Positions 33,854 through 44,890 of a stretch of 64,000 nt of DNA are shown here, in pieces. The stretch comes from Erythrobacter ramosus (GTDB lineage: Bacteria > Pseudomonadota > Alphaproteobacteria > Sphingomonadales > Sphingomonadaceae), in the NCBI RefSeq assembly GCF_009828055.1, contig NZ_WTYB01000003.1, positions 89,642 through 153,641 of the forward strand, given 5' to 3'. Within the stretch, counting starts at the first letter, position 1, and every line of letters begins with the position of its first letter. The notes under the pieces were generated by a model. That model was not told the DNA's origin. It was given only the letters and a program-made list of their open reading frames with translations, and ran no database searches. Position numbers and translations under genes: made by a program.

Positions 33854-35509
33854 TTATTCAGCGGGCTGGGCGACAATGGGGCGGTCATTGGCTTCATCAT
33901 GGGCGGTGTCACCCATTGGAGCCTCGACCCGCTGCTTGCCAGCGATGGTCATCCAGACGTTGTAGGCCATGATGATCGCACCGCTGAGGTACATCAGCCC
34001 GCCGACAGCCCGCAGGATATACATCGGGTGGAGCGCCGCGACGGTGTCGACGAAGCTGTTCACCAGGTATCCGTCAGACCCATATTCGCGCCACATCAGG
34101 CCCTGCGTGATCCCGGCGACCCACATCGAGGAGGCGTAGAAAACGATCCCCAAAGTCGCGAGCCAGAAGTGCCAGTTGATCATGCGCAAGCTGTAGAGCC
34201 GCTCCTTCTGCCACAGGCGCGGCACGAGGTAGTAGACGCAGGCGAAGGTGATCATCCCGTTCCACCCCAGCGCGCCGGAATGGACATGGCCGATGGTCCA
34301 GTCGGTGTAGTGCGACAGGCTGTTGACCGCCTTGATCGACAGCATCGGGCCTTCGAAGGTGCTCATGCCGTAGAAGGCGAGCGCGAGGACCATCATGCGG
34401 ATGATCGGATCGGTGCGGACCTTGTCCCACGCGCCGTTGAGCGTCATCAGACCGTTGATCATCCCGCCCCAGCTCGGCATCCACAGCATCACGCTGAACA
34501 CCATGCCCAAGGTCTGCGCCCAATCAGGCAGGGCGGTGTAGTGCAAGTGGTGCGGCCCAGCCCAAATATAGAGGAAGATCAGCGACCAGAAGTGGATGAT
34601 CGACAGGCGGTAGGAGTACACCGGCCGCCCGGCCTGCTTCGGCACGAAGTAATACATCATGGCGAGGAAGCCGGCGGTGAGGAAGAAGCCCACGGCGTTG
34701 TGGCCATACCACCACTGCGTCAGCGCATCCTGCACACCGGCAAAGGCAGAGTAGCTCTTGCCGCCCAGCAGGCTCACCGGCATCGCCAGATTGTTGACCA
34801 CGTGCAGCATCGCGATGGTCACGATGAAGGCGAGGTAGAACCAGTTCGCCACATAGATATGCGGTTCATGGCGGCGCAGCAGCGTGCCCACGAACACGGC
34901 GAGATAGCAAAGCCACACCACCGTCAGCCACAGATCGACATACCATTCGGGCTCGGCATATTCCTTGCCCTGGCTGATGCCGAGCAGGTAGCCAGTCGCG
35001 GCCAGCACGATGAACAGCTGGTATCCCCAGAACACGAAACGGGCCATGCCGGGGAAGGCCAGCGTGGTGCGGCAGGTGCGCTGCACGACATAAAAGCTCG
35101 TCGCGAGCAGCGCATTGCCGCCAAACGCGAAGATCACCGCGCTGGTGTGCAGCGGGCGCACCCGGCCGAAGTTCAGGTACGGCTCGAAGTTCAGCTGCGG
35201 GAAGGCGAGCTGGGCGGCGATGAACACGCCCGCCAGCAATCCTGCCAGCCCCCAGAACATCGTCGCGATCACGCCCCAGCGGATCACGTCATCGTCATAG
35301 CGCGATGGGCCGGGAGGCATTTTGAAGATGCCCTGGGCCTTGGCCATCGGGTCATAGCTGGTGGCCGTGACCGCGATCAGGATCACGGCGACCAGCGCCA
35401 CGATCCCCATGTGAATGGCAAAACCGCTATCGGGCGTAAGCGCGATAGCAGCAATCGCTGCGAGTAGGACAAGCGCCCATACCCCCAGCCGCTTAACGAC
35501 TGATTCCAT
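33854..35509 (-). CDS. ccoN: cbb3-type cytochrome c oxidase catalytic subunit I
   Basis: The 551-residue membrane protein carries low-spin heme b and the heme b3-CuB oxygen site. Family landmarks include [26 protein letters not shown] and [11 protein letters not shown]. It is the first gene of a ten-gene overlapping operon ending with hemN. A FixK/FNR box (35566-35579) lies 57 bases upstream of its start. The enzyme is a high-affinity terminal oxidase for microaerobic respiration. Confidence 0.97.
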   Translation of the reverse strand: MESVVKRLGVWALVLLAAIAAIALTPDSGFAIHMGIVALVAVILIAVTATSYDPMAKAQGIFKMPPGPSRYDDDVIRWGVIATMFWGLAGLLAGVFIAAQLAFPQLNFEPYLNFGRVRPLHTSAVIFAFGGNALLATSFYVVQRTCRTTLAFPGMARFVFWGYQLFIVLAATGYLLGISQGKEYAEPEWYVDLWLTVVWLCYLAVFVGTLLRRHEPHIYVANWFYLAFIVTIAMLHVVNNLAMPVSLLGGKSYSAFAGVQDALTQWWYGHNAVGFFLTAGFLAMMYYFVPKQAGRPVYSYRLSIIHFWSLIFLYIWAGPHHLHYTALPDWAQTLGMVFSVMLWMPSWGGMINGLMTLNGAWDKVRTDPIIRMMVLALAFYGMSTFEGPMLSIKAVNSLSHYTDWTIGHVHSGALGWNGMITFACVYYLVPRLWQKERLYSLRMINWHFWLATLGIVFYASSMWVAGITQGLMWREYGSDGYLVNSFVDTVAALHPMYILRAVGGLMYLSGAIIMAYNVWMTIAGKQRVEAPMGDTAHDEANDRPIVAQPAE

Positions 35510-35565
35510 GATAATTTATCCCTTCCGTCGGCCCGGCTTATACCGGACCCCCGCAGTGCTTGTGT

Positions 35566-35579
35566 TTGACCGAAATCAA
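35566..35579 (-). promoter_or_regulatory. FixK/FNR-type box before ccoN
   Basis: TTGAC-CGAA-ATCAA matches the TTGAT-N4-ATCAA consensus with one mismatch. It sits 57 bases upstream of ccoN, overlapping the last codons of the regulator gene, at a position suited to activating the oxidase operon. Confidence 0.8.
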
Positions 35580-36352
35580 ATTTGATGCGTTTTTGCCAAA
35601 ACCTCGGTGGGATGGCGCGATTGCCGCCCGGCGAGCCGGGCGAGCGCTGTCACATCGGACAGGCAGACTTTTGAACGACCCTCGGTTGCAACGAGGCCGG
35701 CCTCGCGCAGTTCGGTCAGCTGGCGGCTGACCGTCTCGATGGTAAGACCCAGGCTGTCGCCGATATCGCGGCGGCTCATCGGCAAGGAAAAGGCGCAGGC
35801 GCCTGCTGTGCAGTCCGCCAAGCGTTCGGCCATTGAGACTAGGAAGTCAGCGATCCGCGCTCCTGCGGATTTGTGCCCCATCTGCATCATGCGGGTGCGA
35901 CTGCGGTGTAGGGCTTGCAGTGAGCGTGTCAACACGGACCGCAGCACGGCGGGATCGCCTTGGGCCACGTCGAGAAATTGGTCGGCGGGGAAGATCACCA
36001 GATCGCTGTCTGTCAGCGCCGCCAGCCGCAAATCGCCCCACGATTCCTGAGCGCTCTGGCGCAGCACCGAAACGAGATCGCCCGCGAAGTGAAACGCCAG
36101 CACTTGCCCGCCCGGTGTTCCTGCCACAGCGGGCGCGACCAGTTTGACCGCGCCATCGGCAATCCACACCAGCCGGTCGTTATTCGCATCGGGCCAGAGC
36201 TGCGCCCCGCGCGCCAGATGCGCCGCCTCGCCCAGTGCGCAGAGCCGGTCTGCGGTGACCGCGTCGCCCGTTCCCGCAGGCAGCGCAGCGCGGAATGCCG
36301 CCAGATAATGCGTGAGCTCGAGGTCGGGCGGTGGGGGGCTGATCGTCGCCAT
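35576..36352 (-). CDS. Crp/Fnr-family regulator, FixK/FnrL-like
   Basis: A 258-residue transcription factor: a cupin-like sensor domain (about 20-130), dimer helix (about 140-175) and a winged helix with L-P-M-S-R-R-D-I-G-D-S-L-G-L-T-I-E-T-V-S-R-Q-L, the FNR-type recognition helix. I prefer ATG 36352. The open frame continues to 36412, but that would place the start across a perfect FNR box. The N-terminal cysteine group of oxygen-sensing FNR proteins is not present (only C38 near the start), so it is more like FixK, which acts without its own Fe-S cluster. It is divergent from ompW and directly upstream of ccoN. Control of the oxidase operon and of its own gene is a strong inference from the boxes. 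Confidence 0.85.
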   Translation of the reverse strand: MATISPPPPDLELTHYLAAFRAALPAGTGDAVTADRLCALGEAAHLARGAQLWPDANNDRLVWIADGAVKLVAPAVAGTPGGQVLAFHFAGDLVSVLRQSAQESWGDLRLAALTDSDLVIFPADQFLDVAQGDPAVLRSVLTRSLQALHRSRTRMMQMGHKSAGARIADFLVSMAERLADCTAGACAFSLPMSRRDIGDSLGLTIETVSRQLTELREAGLVATEGRSKVCLSDVTALARLAGRQSRHPTEVLAKTHQI

Positions 36353-36389
36353 GATGTTGCGGCAATGGCGCACAACAAAGCAAAGGTCT

Positions 36390-36403
36390 TTGATCCGGAT
36401 CAA
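36390..36403. promoter_or_regulatory. Perfect FNR/FixK box between regulator and ompW
   Basis: TTGAT-CCGG-ATCAA is a perfect palindrome and a perfect match to the FNR/FixK consensus. It is 38 bases upstream of the regulator start (36352, minus) and 96 bases upstream of ompW (36500, plus), so it could serve both, including autoregulation. Confidence 0.85.
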
Positions 36404-36499
36404 TGAGTGCAAGGCCGTTCAGGTTCTATCCGGCCCTCACAGGCAGCAAACAACCTGGGCCACGGAGGGTGGCCACTGCTGCCGATGAAGGACAATACA

Positions 36500-37192
36500 A
36501 TGAAGACTCTTCTGATGCTTGCCAATACTGCTTTGGGCGGCGCAGCTGCAATGTTGGCCGCAACGCCTGCAATGGCGCAGGATGATGACCGCGCTGGCGA
36601 CATCCAGGTCAAGCTGCTCGCCACTGCGGTTCTGCCCGATGGCAAGATCACGGACATCAACGTCAACCTGCCCGGCCTGCCCGCGAGTTTGCAGACCAAG
36701 GCCAATGACAATGTGACGCCGACCATCGCGATCGAATATTTCGTGACCAACAATATCTCGATCGAGACGATCGCGGGCATGACCCAGCACGATGTCGACA
36801 CCACCGCCGGGCTTCCCGCCGGGGCCGAACTGGTGTCGAACGCCAAGCTGATTCCGGCGACGGTGACTGCGAAGTATCACTTCGATCTGGGCGGGTTGAA
36901 GCCCTATGTGGGCGCCGGTCCGGCCTACTTCCTGTGGGTTGCCGATGATCCGGGCGCAGCAACCTTGCCGCTGGGCGTGACGGAGACCAACCTGTCGAAC
37001 GAGCTTGGTCTGGCGTTGCAAGCGGGCTTCGATTTGCCGGTCAATGACAAGGGTCTGGGGATCAGCGTCGATGTGAAGCGCTACTTCATTGACACCACCG
37101 CGCGCTGGTTCGTCGGCAACACGCTGGCGATCGAGACCGAGCATAAGCTCGATCCGTGGGTGATCAGCGCGGGCCTGTCCTACCGCTTCTGA
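36500..37192 (+). CDS. ompW: OmpW-family outer-membrane protein
   Basis: The 230-residue protein has a signal peptide ending A-M-A (about residue 22) and an eight-stranded barrel pattern ending S-Y-R-F. The T-P-T-I-A-I-E-Y-F, A-K-Y-H-F, L-K-P-Y-V-G-A-G-P-A-Y and D-V-K-R-Y-F segments are OmpW hallmarks. ATG 36500 has A-A-G-G-A seven bases upstream and is preferred over ATG 36485, which lies before that site. OmpW forms a narrow hydrophobic channel and is FNR-controlled in other bacteria, in agreement with the perfect box about 100 bases upstream. Confidence 0.92.
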   Translation: MKTLLMLANTALGGAAAMLAATPAMAQDDDRAGDIQVKLLATAVLPDGKITDINVNLPGLPASLQTKANDNVTPTIAIEYFVTNNISIETIAGMTQHDVDTTAGLPAGAELVSNAKLIPATVTAKYHFDLGGLKPYVGAGPAYFLWVADDPGAATLPLGVTETNLSNELGLALQAGFDLPVNDKGLGISVDVKRYFIDTTARWFVGNTLAIETEHKLDPWVISAGLSYRF

Positions 37193-37212
37193 GACGCTCA
37201 CGATCAAGAGAG

Positions 37213-37250
37213 ACCCCGCTGGCCATTGGCGGCTGGCGGGGTTTCGTTTG
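37213..37250 (+). terminator. Rho-independent terminator after ompW
   Basis: A hairpin with outer stem ACCCCGC (37213-37219) and GCGGGGT (37236-37242), followed by TTCGTTTG, lies 20 bases past the ompW stop. Confidence 0.8.
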
Positions 37251-37335
37251 GGCTGTGCCTTGGTTGATCGATTGCGTACAATCCAATCCGGCAATGGTTC
37301 ACGTGAAAAATTACCAGATTGGTAAATTGAGAGAG

Positions 37336-38724
37336 CTAGAAATTGTAGCGGGTGGAAATCATCAGCCGCCGCAGATCGCCTGTGCGGCCATCCTCAAGCG
37401 TACGTTCGGCGTAGAGCAACTCGATCCCGATATCGAGCGGGTCGACCGGGTTCCAGATCAGGTTGGCGAATCCGTTCCAGCTTTCGTCGGTCACCTGCCG
37501 CGTGGTCAGCGTCACCGGATTGTCCGCCTTGAAATAGGATCCCGCCACGCTCGACCGCAGGCGGCCACCCCAATGGTGCTGGTAGGCGGCAAAGCCCGAC
37601 CAGGTGAAGATCGGATCGAGCTTTCCGGCCGCATCCAGAGCCGCATCATTGACGATATTGAGCCCGATATAGCGCCCCAGACCATCCCCTGCGGTCGCCA
37701 TGAAGCGAATGTCGTCCTTCTCCCCCACCTTGATCTTGCCCGATACGCTCAGGCCGTAAGCCATCGCGCTATCCGTGCCGGTGCCGAAATCATCGTCGGA
37801 AATCCGCAGGGTGCGCACGATGCCCGCCGCCGTCAGTGAACCCCACGGGCGGTTCAGATTGTACCGGGCAACCACATCTGGGATCGTGTCATCCCCGGCC
37901 ATGATCCGTGCCCCGGTGCGCGTGGTGACGGTTGTCTCGGGCTGTTCGAGCGCGATTTGCCAGCCGTTCTTGCTCCAGCGGATCATCGGCTGGCGATCGA
38001 ACACGGTCCCCGGTGTCACCCCGATGAAGTCGAGGCTGTCGGGCAGGGCGGCGATGTTCTGGAAGGTCGACCATGCTTGCCCGAACAGCCAATTGTCATA
38101 GGTGATGAAGGCCTGCCGCAGACGCGGGACATAGGAGTTGGTGGTGCGTTCGTCCCCGCCATCGGTGACGTTGAAATCCAGCTCGATATGCGAATTGAGC
38201 GTATGCGCCGCGCCGACATCGGTCGCGGTCTTGAGGATGAAGCGGGTCTGCCGGGCGCTGTAATCGGTGTCATAACCCGAAGCCGTGCCGCCGACCGGGA
38301 TCAGCGCCGGAATGAGGAAATCCCGCCCGATGGAATTGTCCGGCATCTGCCCGCCACTGGTGCGCTGCACCAGCGTATCGAGCTTCACATACCCGGCATA
38401 GGCCACCGTGGTCTTGCCCACGCGGAAGCCCTTGTCCTCCTGCCCCTTGGGCACGGCGATCTGCTGGGCGAGTTCGGCCTGGCGGTCCTTCAGATCGCGG
38501 GTGGCGGCGAGCAGCGCGGCGCTCTGTTCGCGGATCTCCGCTTCCTCGACCTGATGGGTTGTCGCCTCGGCATCCAGCCGCGCGATCAGGCCTTCAACCA
38601 GCCGCTCCAGGCGGTCGAGCCGCGCATCCGTGCTCTGCTCCTGCGCCAGCACCGGCGTGGCGGTCAGCACGCTCGCCGTCAGCAGCAACGCCCGCAAGCT
38701 GCGGACCGCCCTCTTGTGATCCAT
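37336..38724 (-). CDS. DcaP-like trimeric porin
   Basis: The 462-residue outer-membrane protein has a signal peptide (ending V-L-A, about residue 27) and a coiled-coil stretch (about 33-92, heptad-like L-D-R-L-E-R-L-V-E-G-L). A porin barrel with Y-A-G-Y-V-K-L-D, F-G-Q-A-W-S-T-F and terminal T-R-Y-N-F follows. These features match the DcaP family of small-acid porins with N-terminal coiled coils. It is divergent from the acetyl-CoA synthetase gene with 146 bases between. Passage of acetate or other small organic acids across the outer membrane is inferred from that context. Confidence 0.85.
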   Translation of the reverse strand: MDHKRAVRSLRALLLTASVLTATPVLAQEQSTDARLDRLERLVEGLIARLDAEATTHQVEEAEIREQSAALLAATRDLKDRQAELAQQIAVPKGQEDKGFRVGKTTVAYAGYVKLDTLVQRTSGGQMPDNSIGRDFLIPALIPVGGTASGYDTDYSARQTRFILKTATDVGAAHTLNSHIELDFNVTDGGDERTTNSYVPRLRQAFITYDNWLFGQAWSTFQNIAALPDSLDFIGVTPGTVFDRQPMIRWSKNGWQIALEQPETTVTTRTGARIMAGDDTIPDVVARYNLNRPWGSLTAAGIVRTLRISDDDFGTGTDSAMAYGLSVSGKIKVGEKDDIRFMATAGDGLGRYIGLNIVNDAALDAAGKLDPIFTWSGFAAYQHHWGGRLRSSVAGSYFKADNPVTLTTRQVTDESWNGFANLIWNPVDPLDIGIELLYAERTLEDGRTGDLRRLMISTRYNF

Positions 38725-38780
38725 GAAACCCTCCCTTCCCGTTCTTATCCCTGCAAGAATGCGCGCTTGGGTGGATGACG

Positions 38781-38801
38781 GACAGCTAGCGGATGGTCGT
38801 A
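38781..38801. promoter_or_regulatory. Candidate acetate-regulon operator (shared with 46671-46691)
   Basis: The 21-bp element GAYAGCTAG-N3-ATSGTCGTA matches a second site upstream of the MHS transporter at 16 of 21 bases. It lies 57 bases upstream of the porin start and about 70 upstream of acsA, so it could serve both genes. Binding by the local LuxR-type response regulator is inference. Confidence 0.5.
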
Positions 38802-38870
38802 AGACCTTTGTCTGAGAGGGCGGGGCGTGTAGCCTGATGTAAAAGCAGGCGCAGATTAGGGAGAGTCGAG

Positions 38871-40802
<1,932 letters not shown>

Positions 40803-40806
40803 CGAT

Positions 40807-41445
40807 ATGACCGCAAGGATCATCATTGCCGATGACCACCCGCTGTTCCGCAGCGCGCTCGCCCATGCGGTGGGCAAGGTGTGGCCCGAGGCGGCGATTA
40901 TCGAGGCCAGCTCCGCCGCCGAAGCGCGCGCTGCGCTGGCTGAAGGTGCGGCGGAAGCCCTGTTGCTCGATCTGCACATGGCGGACTCCACCGGCCTGTC
41001 GGTGCTGATGGACCTGCGGCAGGACTATCCCGCGCTGCCCATCGTGATCGTCTCGGCGAGCGAGGAACCGCGCGTGGCGGCGGCGGCGGCGCAATTGGGG
41101 GCGGCGGGGTTTATTCCCAAATCCTCCAGCCTCGATGCCATGCGCGAAGGGCTGAGCGCGGTGCGGGACGGGGACGGGTGGTTTCCCGAGGCACACGCAG
41201 GGGCGGACGACGATCTCGCCCGCATTGCCAGCCTGACGCCGGCCCAGCGCCGTATCCTTGCCGCGATCCGGCAGGGATTGCTCAACAAGCAGATCGCCTA
41301 TGAACTCGCCATTTCCGAGGCGACGGTGAAGGCGCACATCACCGCAATCCTGCGCAAGCTCGGCGTGAACAGCCGGACGCAGGCAGTATTGCTCGCCGCC
41401 AAGCTCGACGTCGATCAGCCGGTGGCGGATTCCGCAAGAGCCTGA
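40807..41445 (+). CDS. crbR: LuxR/NarL-family response regulator of the acetate switch (CrbR-like)
   Basis: The 212-residue protein has a receiver domain (D-D-H-P at 9-12, phosphoacceptor D55 in L-L-D-L-H-M) and a C-terminal LuxR helix-turn-helix (L-T-P-A-Q-R-R-I-L, then N-K-Q-I-A-Y-E-L-A-I-S-E-A-T-V-K-A-H). In other proteobacteria CrbR is phosphorylated by the symporter-kinase CrbS and activates acs. Here it directly follows acsA and converges on the kinase gene, overlapping it by 31 bases at their 3' ends. The symbol rests on this context as well as on the family. Confidence 0.85.
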   Translation: MTARIIIADDHPLFRSALAHAVGKVWPEAAIIEASSAAEARAALAEGAAEALLLDLHMADSTGLSVLMDLRQDYPALPIVIVSASEEPRVAAAAAQLGAAGFIPKSSSLDAMREGLSAVRDGDGWFPEAHAGADDDLARIASLTPAQRRILAAIRQGLLNKQIAYELAISEATVKAHITAILRKLGVNSRTQAVLLAAKLDVDQPVADSARA

Positions 41446-44400
41446 ACTTTCGCCTCGCGGCCCTGTGCCAGCGCCGTTGCGATCAGGGCGCGCAAGGCGG
41501 CGGGTGGGGCCGGTTTGAGCAAGCGGTTGGCCCCCATCCGCGCGGCGGCGGCTTCGGTTTCCTCGGAGCTTTCCGCCGTCAACAGGATCGCAGGCGGGCG
41601 CTGGCCCCAGCCTTCGCACAGCATAGCATAGGCGGCATCGCCGCGTTCGTCCCCATCGAGGCGGTAGTCCATGATCGCGATATCAGGCGCGTGGCGCATG
41701 GCCGCAGCCGCATTGGCCCCGCTGGCGGCGCAGGTCACGGTCAGCCCCCACTTGCCGAGCAAGGCGGCGGTTGCGGCAAGGACGGCGGGATCATTGTCGA
41801 CCACCAGCACCTGGCCCTCGCCGAGCCCTGCAATGGTGCGGACAGGAGCAGGGCGGGGCGCAGGTGCCGCCTCGCGTCGCAGCACGGGGAAGGCCAGCGC
41901 AAAGCGGCTCCCGCGCCCCAGCGACGAGGTGGTCTCAACTTCGACCCCGAGCAGTCGCGCTGCCCGCCGAACGATGGCGAGGCCCAATCCCAGTCCATCC
42001 CGGTCGGTCGAAGCGCCGCGTTCGAACTCGCCGAAGATGCGCTCAATGTCATCAGGCGCGATCCCGCGCCCGGTGTCGTGGATGCAGATCAGCACCTCCG
42101 CCCCGCGCCGCCGCACCCCGATCAGCACGCCGCCCTTGGCGGTGTAGCGCACCGCGTTGCTCATCAGGTTGCGCAGCACCGCCGTCAGCAACGCGCGGTC
42201 GGCCAGCACCCAAGCATCGGTACGCACCCGCTTGAGCTGCAGTCCCTTAGCCTGCGCTTGCAGCATGAATTCGCGCGCCACATCCTCGAACAACTGGTCG
42301 AGCGCAATGGGCTCCGGCGCTGGCACCACCCCGCCGCTGTCGAGCTTGGAAATCTCCAGCAGCACCCGGATCAGCCGGTCCGCCGAGACGATCGAGCCAT
42401 CCAGATCGGCCACCAGGCGTTCCAGCGCCGGGCTGCCCTCAACCTCCTCTCCCAATGCCGAAGCAAACAGGCGCGCGGCGTTCAGCGGCTGGATTAAATC
42501 GTGGCTCGCGGCAGCGAGGAAACGGGTCTTGGACTTCGTCGCCTGCGCCAAGGCCTCGTTCGCGGTGCTCAGCTGGCGGGTGCGGACGGCGACCTTGTCC
42601 TCCAGCGCCTGTTCGGCCATCCGGTCAGCGGTGATGTCGGTGTATGAGGTGGTGTAGCCGCCGCCGGGCGTGGGCGCGCCGACGATCCTGAGCACGCGGC
42701 CATCGTGCTGCACCCGCTCGATCCGGTGCTCGGTGCCGGCCCGCATATAGGCGAGGCGGCGCTCGACCTGTTCGGTGATGGCGGCTTCGGACAGCGCCCC
42801 GCGCGCAAGGTTGAAGCGAATCAGATCGGCAATCGGCGTGCCGACGCTGACTAGCCGGTCAGGCAGGTCGAAGATTTCCTGATAGCGGGTGTTCCACGCC
42901 ACCAGTCGCATGTCGGCATCCACCAGCGCGATGCCTTGATCGATGGACTCGATCGCGGTCTGGAGGAGGTCGGCGGAGAAGGAGAGGCGGCGGTGCGTCT
43001 CGTCGAACATGGCGACGACTTCGGGGAGCGGGATGGGATCGCCGCCCGCCCATGACCCCACCAGCATCCGCGCGGACGATGTGCCGATCACGCCCGAAAT
43101 CACCCGCTCGGCCAGTTCCAGCACCGCCGCGCCTGCCGGGTCGCCATTGCGCAGGTGGAGCGGGGCGAGGGCGGTATCGGCCCGCTCGCGCCCGACAAAC
43201 TGGGTCAGCAGCGCGCGAACATCGCCCACGCGCTTGGCGGTGGCATGGCGCGGCAATTCTCCGGGCGTGGGTGTGCCGACAAAAGCTGCGGCCTGCGCCT
43301 GATCCAGCAGCGAGGGCCGCACCAGCGCCGAGACCAGCCAGTAGAGCGCGGTATTGACCCCAAGGCTCAGGATTACGCCCGAGACCAGCGGATCGGGGTG
43401 GATGCTGACGAAGGGCGCGGTGCCGCTTGCCGCCGGAACGATCAGCAGCGCCAGCCACAGTGCGAAGCCGCTCGCAAGGCCCGTCAGCATCCCGGCGCGG
43501 TTGCCGTGCTGGCTCAGCATTCCCAGCACCAGACCCGGCGCGAATTGCGCGGCCGCCGCGAAGGCGAGGGTGCCGAGGCCCGCCAGATCGGTGATCCCGG
43601 CAAAGCCGCGATAGAACACGTAAGCCGCGCCAAGCAGCGCAGCGATCACCATGCGGCGGATCAGCAGCAGGCGCCCTGGCACGCGGCTGCGGTCGCCCCG
43701 TCCGGCCAGTGCGCGGCGCAGCAGCAAGGGGGCGATGAGGTCATTGGTGATCATGATCGACAGCGCGACGCTCGCCACCACGATCATGCCGGTCGCTGCC
43801 GAAAACCCGCCGATGAACACCAGCACAGCGAGCATCGGCGTCCCGCTCGCCAAGGGGAGGGCGAGCACGATGGTGTCGGGATCGGTCCCGGCGGGCAGCA
43901 CCGCCTGTCCTGCCAGCACGATCGGCACGATCACGGCTGCGGTGAGCGCAAGATAGGCCGGGAACACCCAGCGCATTGACCGGGTGGCGCGTTCTCCCGG
44001 CGCTTCGATGAAGCTCATGTGGAACTGGCGCGGCAGGCACAGCGCGGCCGCCGCCGCGATCAGCGTCAGCACCACAAAGCGCGCATCAATTGGATCAGGG
44101 GCGAACAGGGCCGGGGTGGCAGGGACCGTTGGCCCGTCGCTCGCCACGAGCCACCACACCGCCAGTGCGCCGACCGCGAGCAAGGCGGCGAGCTTTACCA
44201 CCGCCTCCACCGCAATCGTCAGCACCAACCCGGCATTTTCCCCTGCTCGGTCCGCGCGGCGTGATCCGAACAGGATCGCGAACAGACCCATCAGAGCCGC
44301 GACGATCAGCACCAGTTCGTCCGTCGCGACCTGCGTGCGCAGCTCCGGGTCGAGCACCAGTAGCGTGGTGCCGACGGAATCCAGCTGGAGTGCCATGTAG

Positions 44401-44783
44401 GGCAGCGTCCCGCAGGTCGCGATCACCGTCACCAGCGCGGCGAGGCTGGCGCTCTTGCCATAGCGGGCCGAGAGGAAGTCGGCGATCGAGGTCGAATGCT
44501 GCGCCTTGGCCTGCGCGAGGATCCGGCGCACCAGCCCGAAGCCCAGCGTGAAGACGAGGATCGGCCCGAGATAGATCGGCAGGTAATCAAGGCCCGATGC
44601 CGCCGCCGTGCCGACCCCGCCAAAGAACGTCCAGCTGGTGCAATAGACCGCAAGGCTGAGGCCATAGACGCTGCCGGAATGGCGCAGCAGCGCGGGCGCT
44701 GGCGTGCGATCTCGCCATGCCGCGAGCCAGAACAAGGCGCCAAGGTAGATCATGGCGGCGACCAGCGCCGCGCCCAGCATCAT
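41415..44783 (-). CDS. crbS: Symporter-type hybrid sensor histidine kinase (CrbS-like)
   Basis: The 1122-residue protein begins with about 13 membrane helices of the sodium:solute symporter (SLC5) fold (about 1-500), for example Y-C-T-S-W-T-F-F-G-G-V-G. A linker, a PAS domain (about 620-730), a histidine kinase core with H761 (S-H-D-L-I-Q-P-L-N), an ATPase domain (N-L-M-S-N-A-V-R-Y) and a receiver with D1039 (I-M-D-Y-R-L) follow. CrbS/CbrA-type kinases of this layout sense or import small nutrients, and CrbS controls acetate use. It converges on its probable partner regulator. The overlap of 31 bases between the two 3' ends could give antisense interference. A terminator before its start suggests it has its own promoter. 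Confidence 0.9.
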   Translation of the reverse strand: MMLGAALVAAMIYLGALFWLAAWRDRTPAPALLRHSGSVYGLSLAVYCTSWTFFGGVGTAAASGLDYLPIYLGPILVFTLGFGLVRRILAQAKAQHSTSIADFLSARYGKSASLAALVTVIATCGTLPYMALQLDSVGTTLLVLDPELRTQVATDELVLIVAALMGLFAILFGSRRADRAGENAGLVLTIAVEAVVKLAALLAVGALAVWWLVASDGPTVPATPALFAPDPIDARFVVLTLIAAAAALCLPRQFHMSFIEAPGERATRSMRWVFPAYLALTAAVIVPIVLAGQAVLPAGTDPDTIVLALPLASGTPMLAVLVFIGGFSAATGMIVVASVALSIMITNDLIAPLLLRRALAGRGDRSRVPGRLLLIRRMVIAALLGAAYVFYRGFAGITDLAGLGTLAFAAAAQFAPGLVLGMLSQHGNRAGMLTGLASGFALWLALLIVPAASGTAPFVSIHPDPLVSGVILSLGVNTALYWLVSALVRPSLLDQAQAAAFVGTPTPGELPRHATAKRVGDVRALLTQFVGRERADTALAPLHLRNGDPAGAAVLELAERVISGVIGTSSARMLVGSWAGGDPIPLPEVVAMFDETHRRLSFSADLLQTAIESIDQGIALVDADMRLVAWNTRYQEIFDLPDRLVSVGTPIADLIRFNLARGALSEAAITEQVERRLAYMRAGTEHRIERVQHDGRVLRIVGAPTPGGGYTTSYTDITADRMAEQALEDKVAVRTRQLSTANEALAQATKSKTRFLAAASHDLIQPLNAARLFASALGEEVEGSPALERLVADLDGSIVSADRLIRVLLEISKLDSGGVVPAPEPIALDQLFEDVAREFMLQAQAKGLQLKRVRTDAWVLADRALLTAVLRNLMSNAVRYTAKGGVLIGVRRRGAEVLICIHDTGRGIAPDDIERIFGEFERGASTDRDGLGLGLAIVRRAARLLGVEVETTSSLGRGSRFALAFPVLRREAAPAPRPAPVRTIAGLGEGQVLVVDNDPAVLAATAALLGKWGLTVTCAASGANAAAAMRHAPDIAIMDYRLDGDERGDAAYAMLCEGWGQRPPAILLTAESSEETEAAAARMGANRLLKPAPPAALRALIATALAQGREAKVQALAESATG

Positions 44784-44838
44784 GTCCCGCTTCCCTCTTT
44801 CCCGGCGTGCAAACTACGACAAGCGTGGCGCAAAGCAA

Positions 44839-44866
44839 AGGGGCGGCACCATGTGGCACCGCCCCT
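44839..44866 (-). terminator. Terminator after the MHS transporter
   Basis: Perfect 8-bp arms AGGGGCGG (44839-44846) and CCGCCCCT (44859-44866) lie between the transporter stop and the kinase start. On the minus strand the hairpin is followed by TTGCTTTG. Confidence 0.65.
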
Positions 44867-44890
44867 CCTGCGACTCATTGGCTCGCGGGT

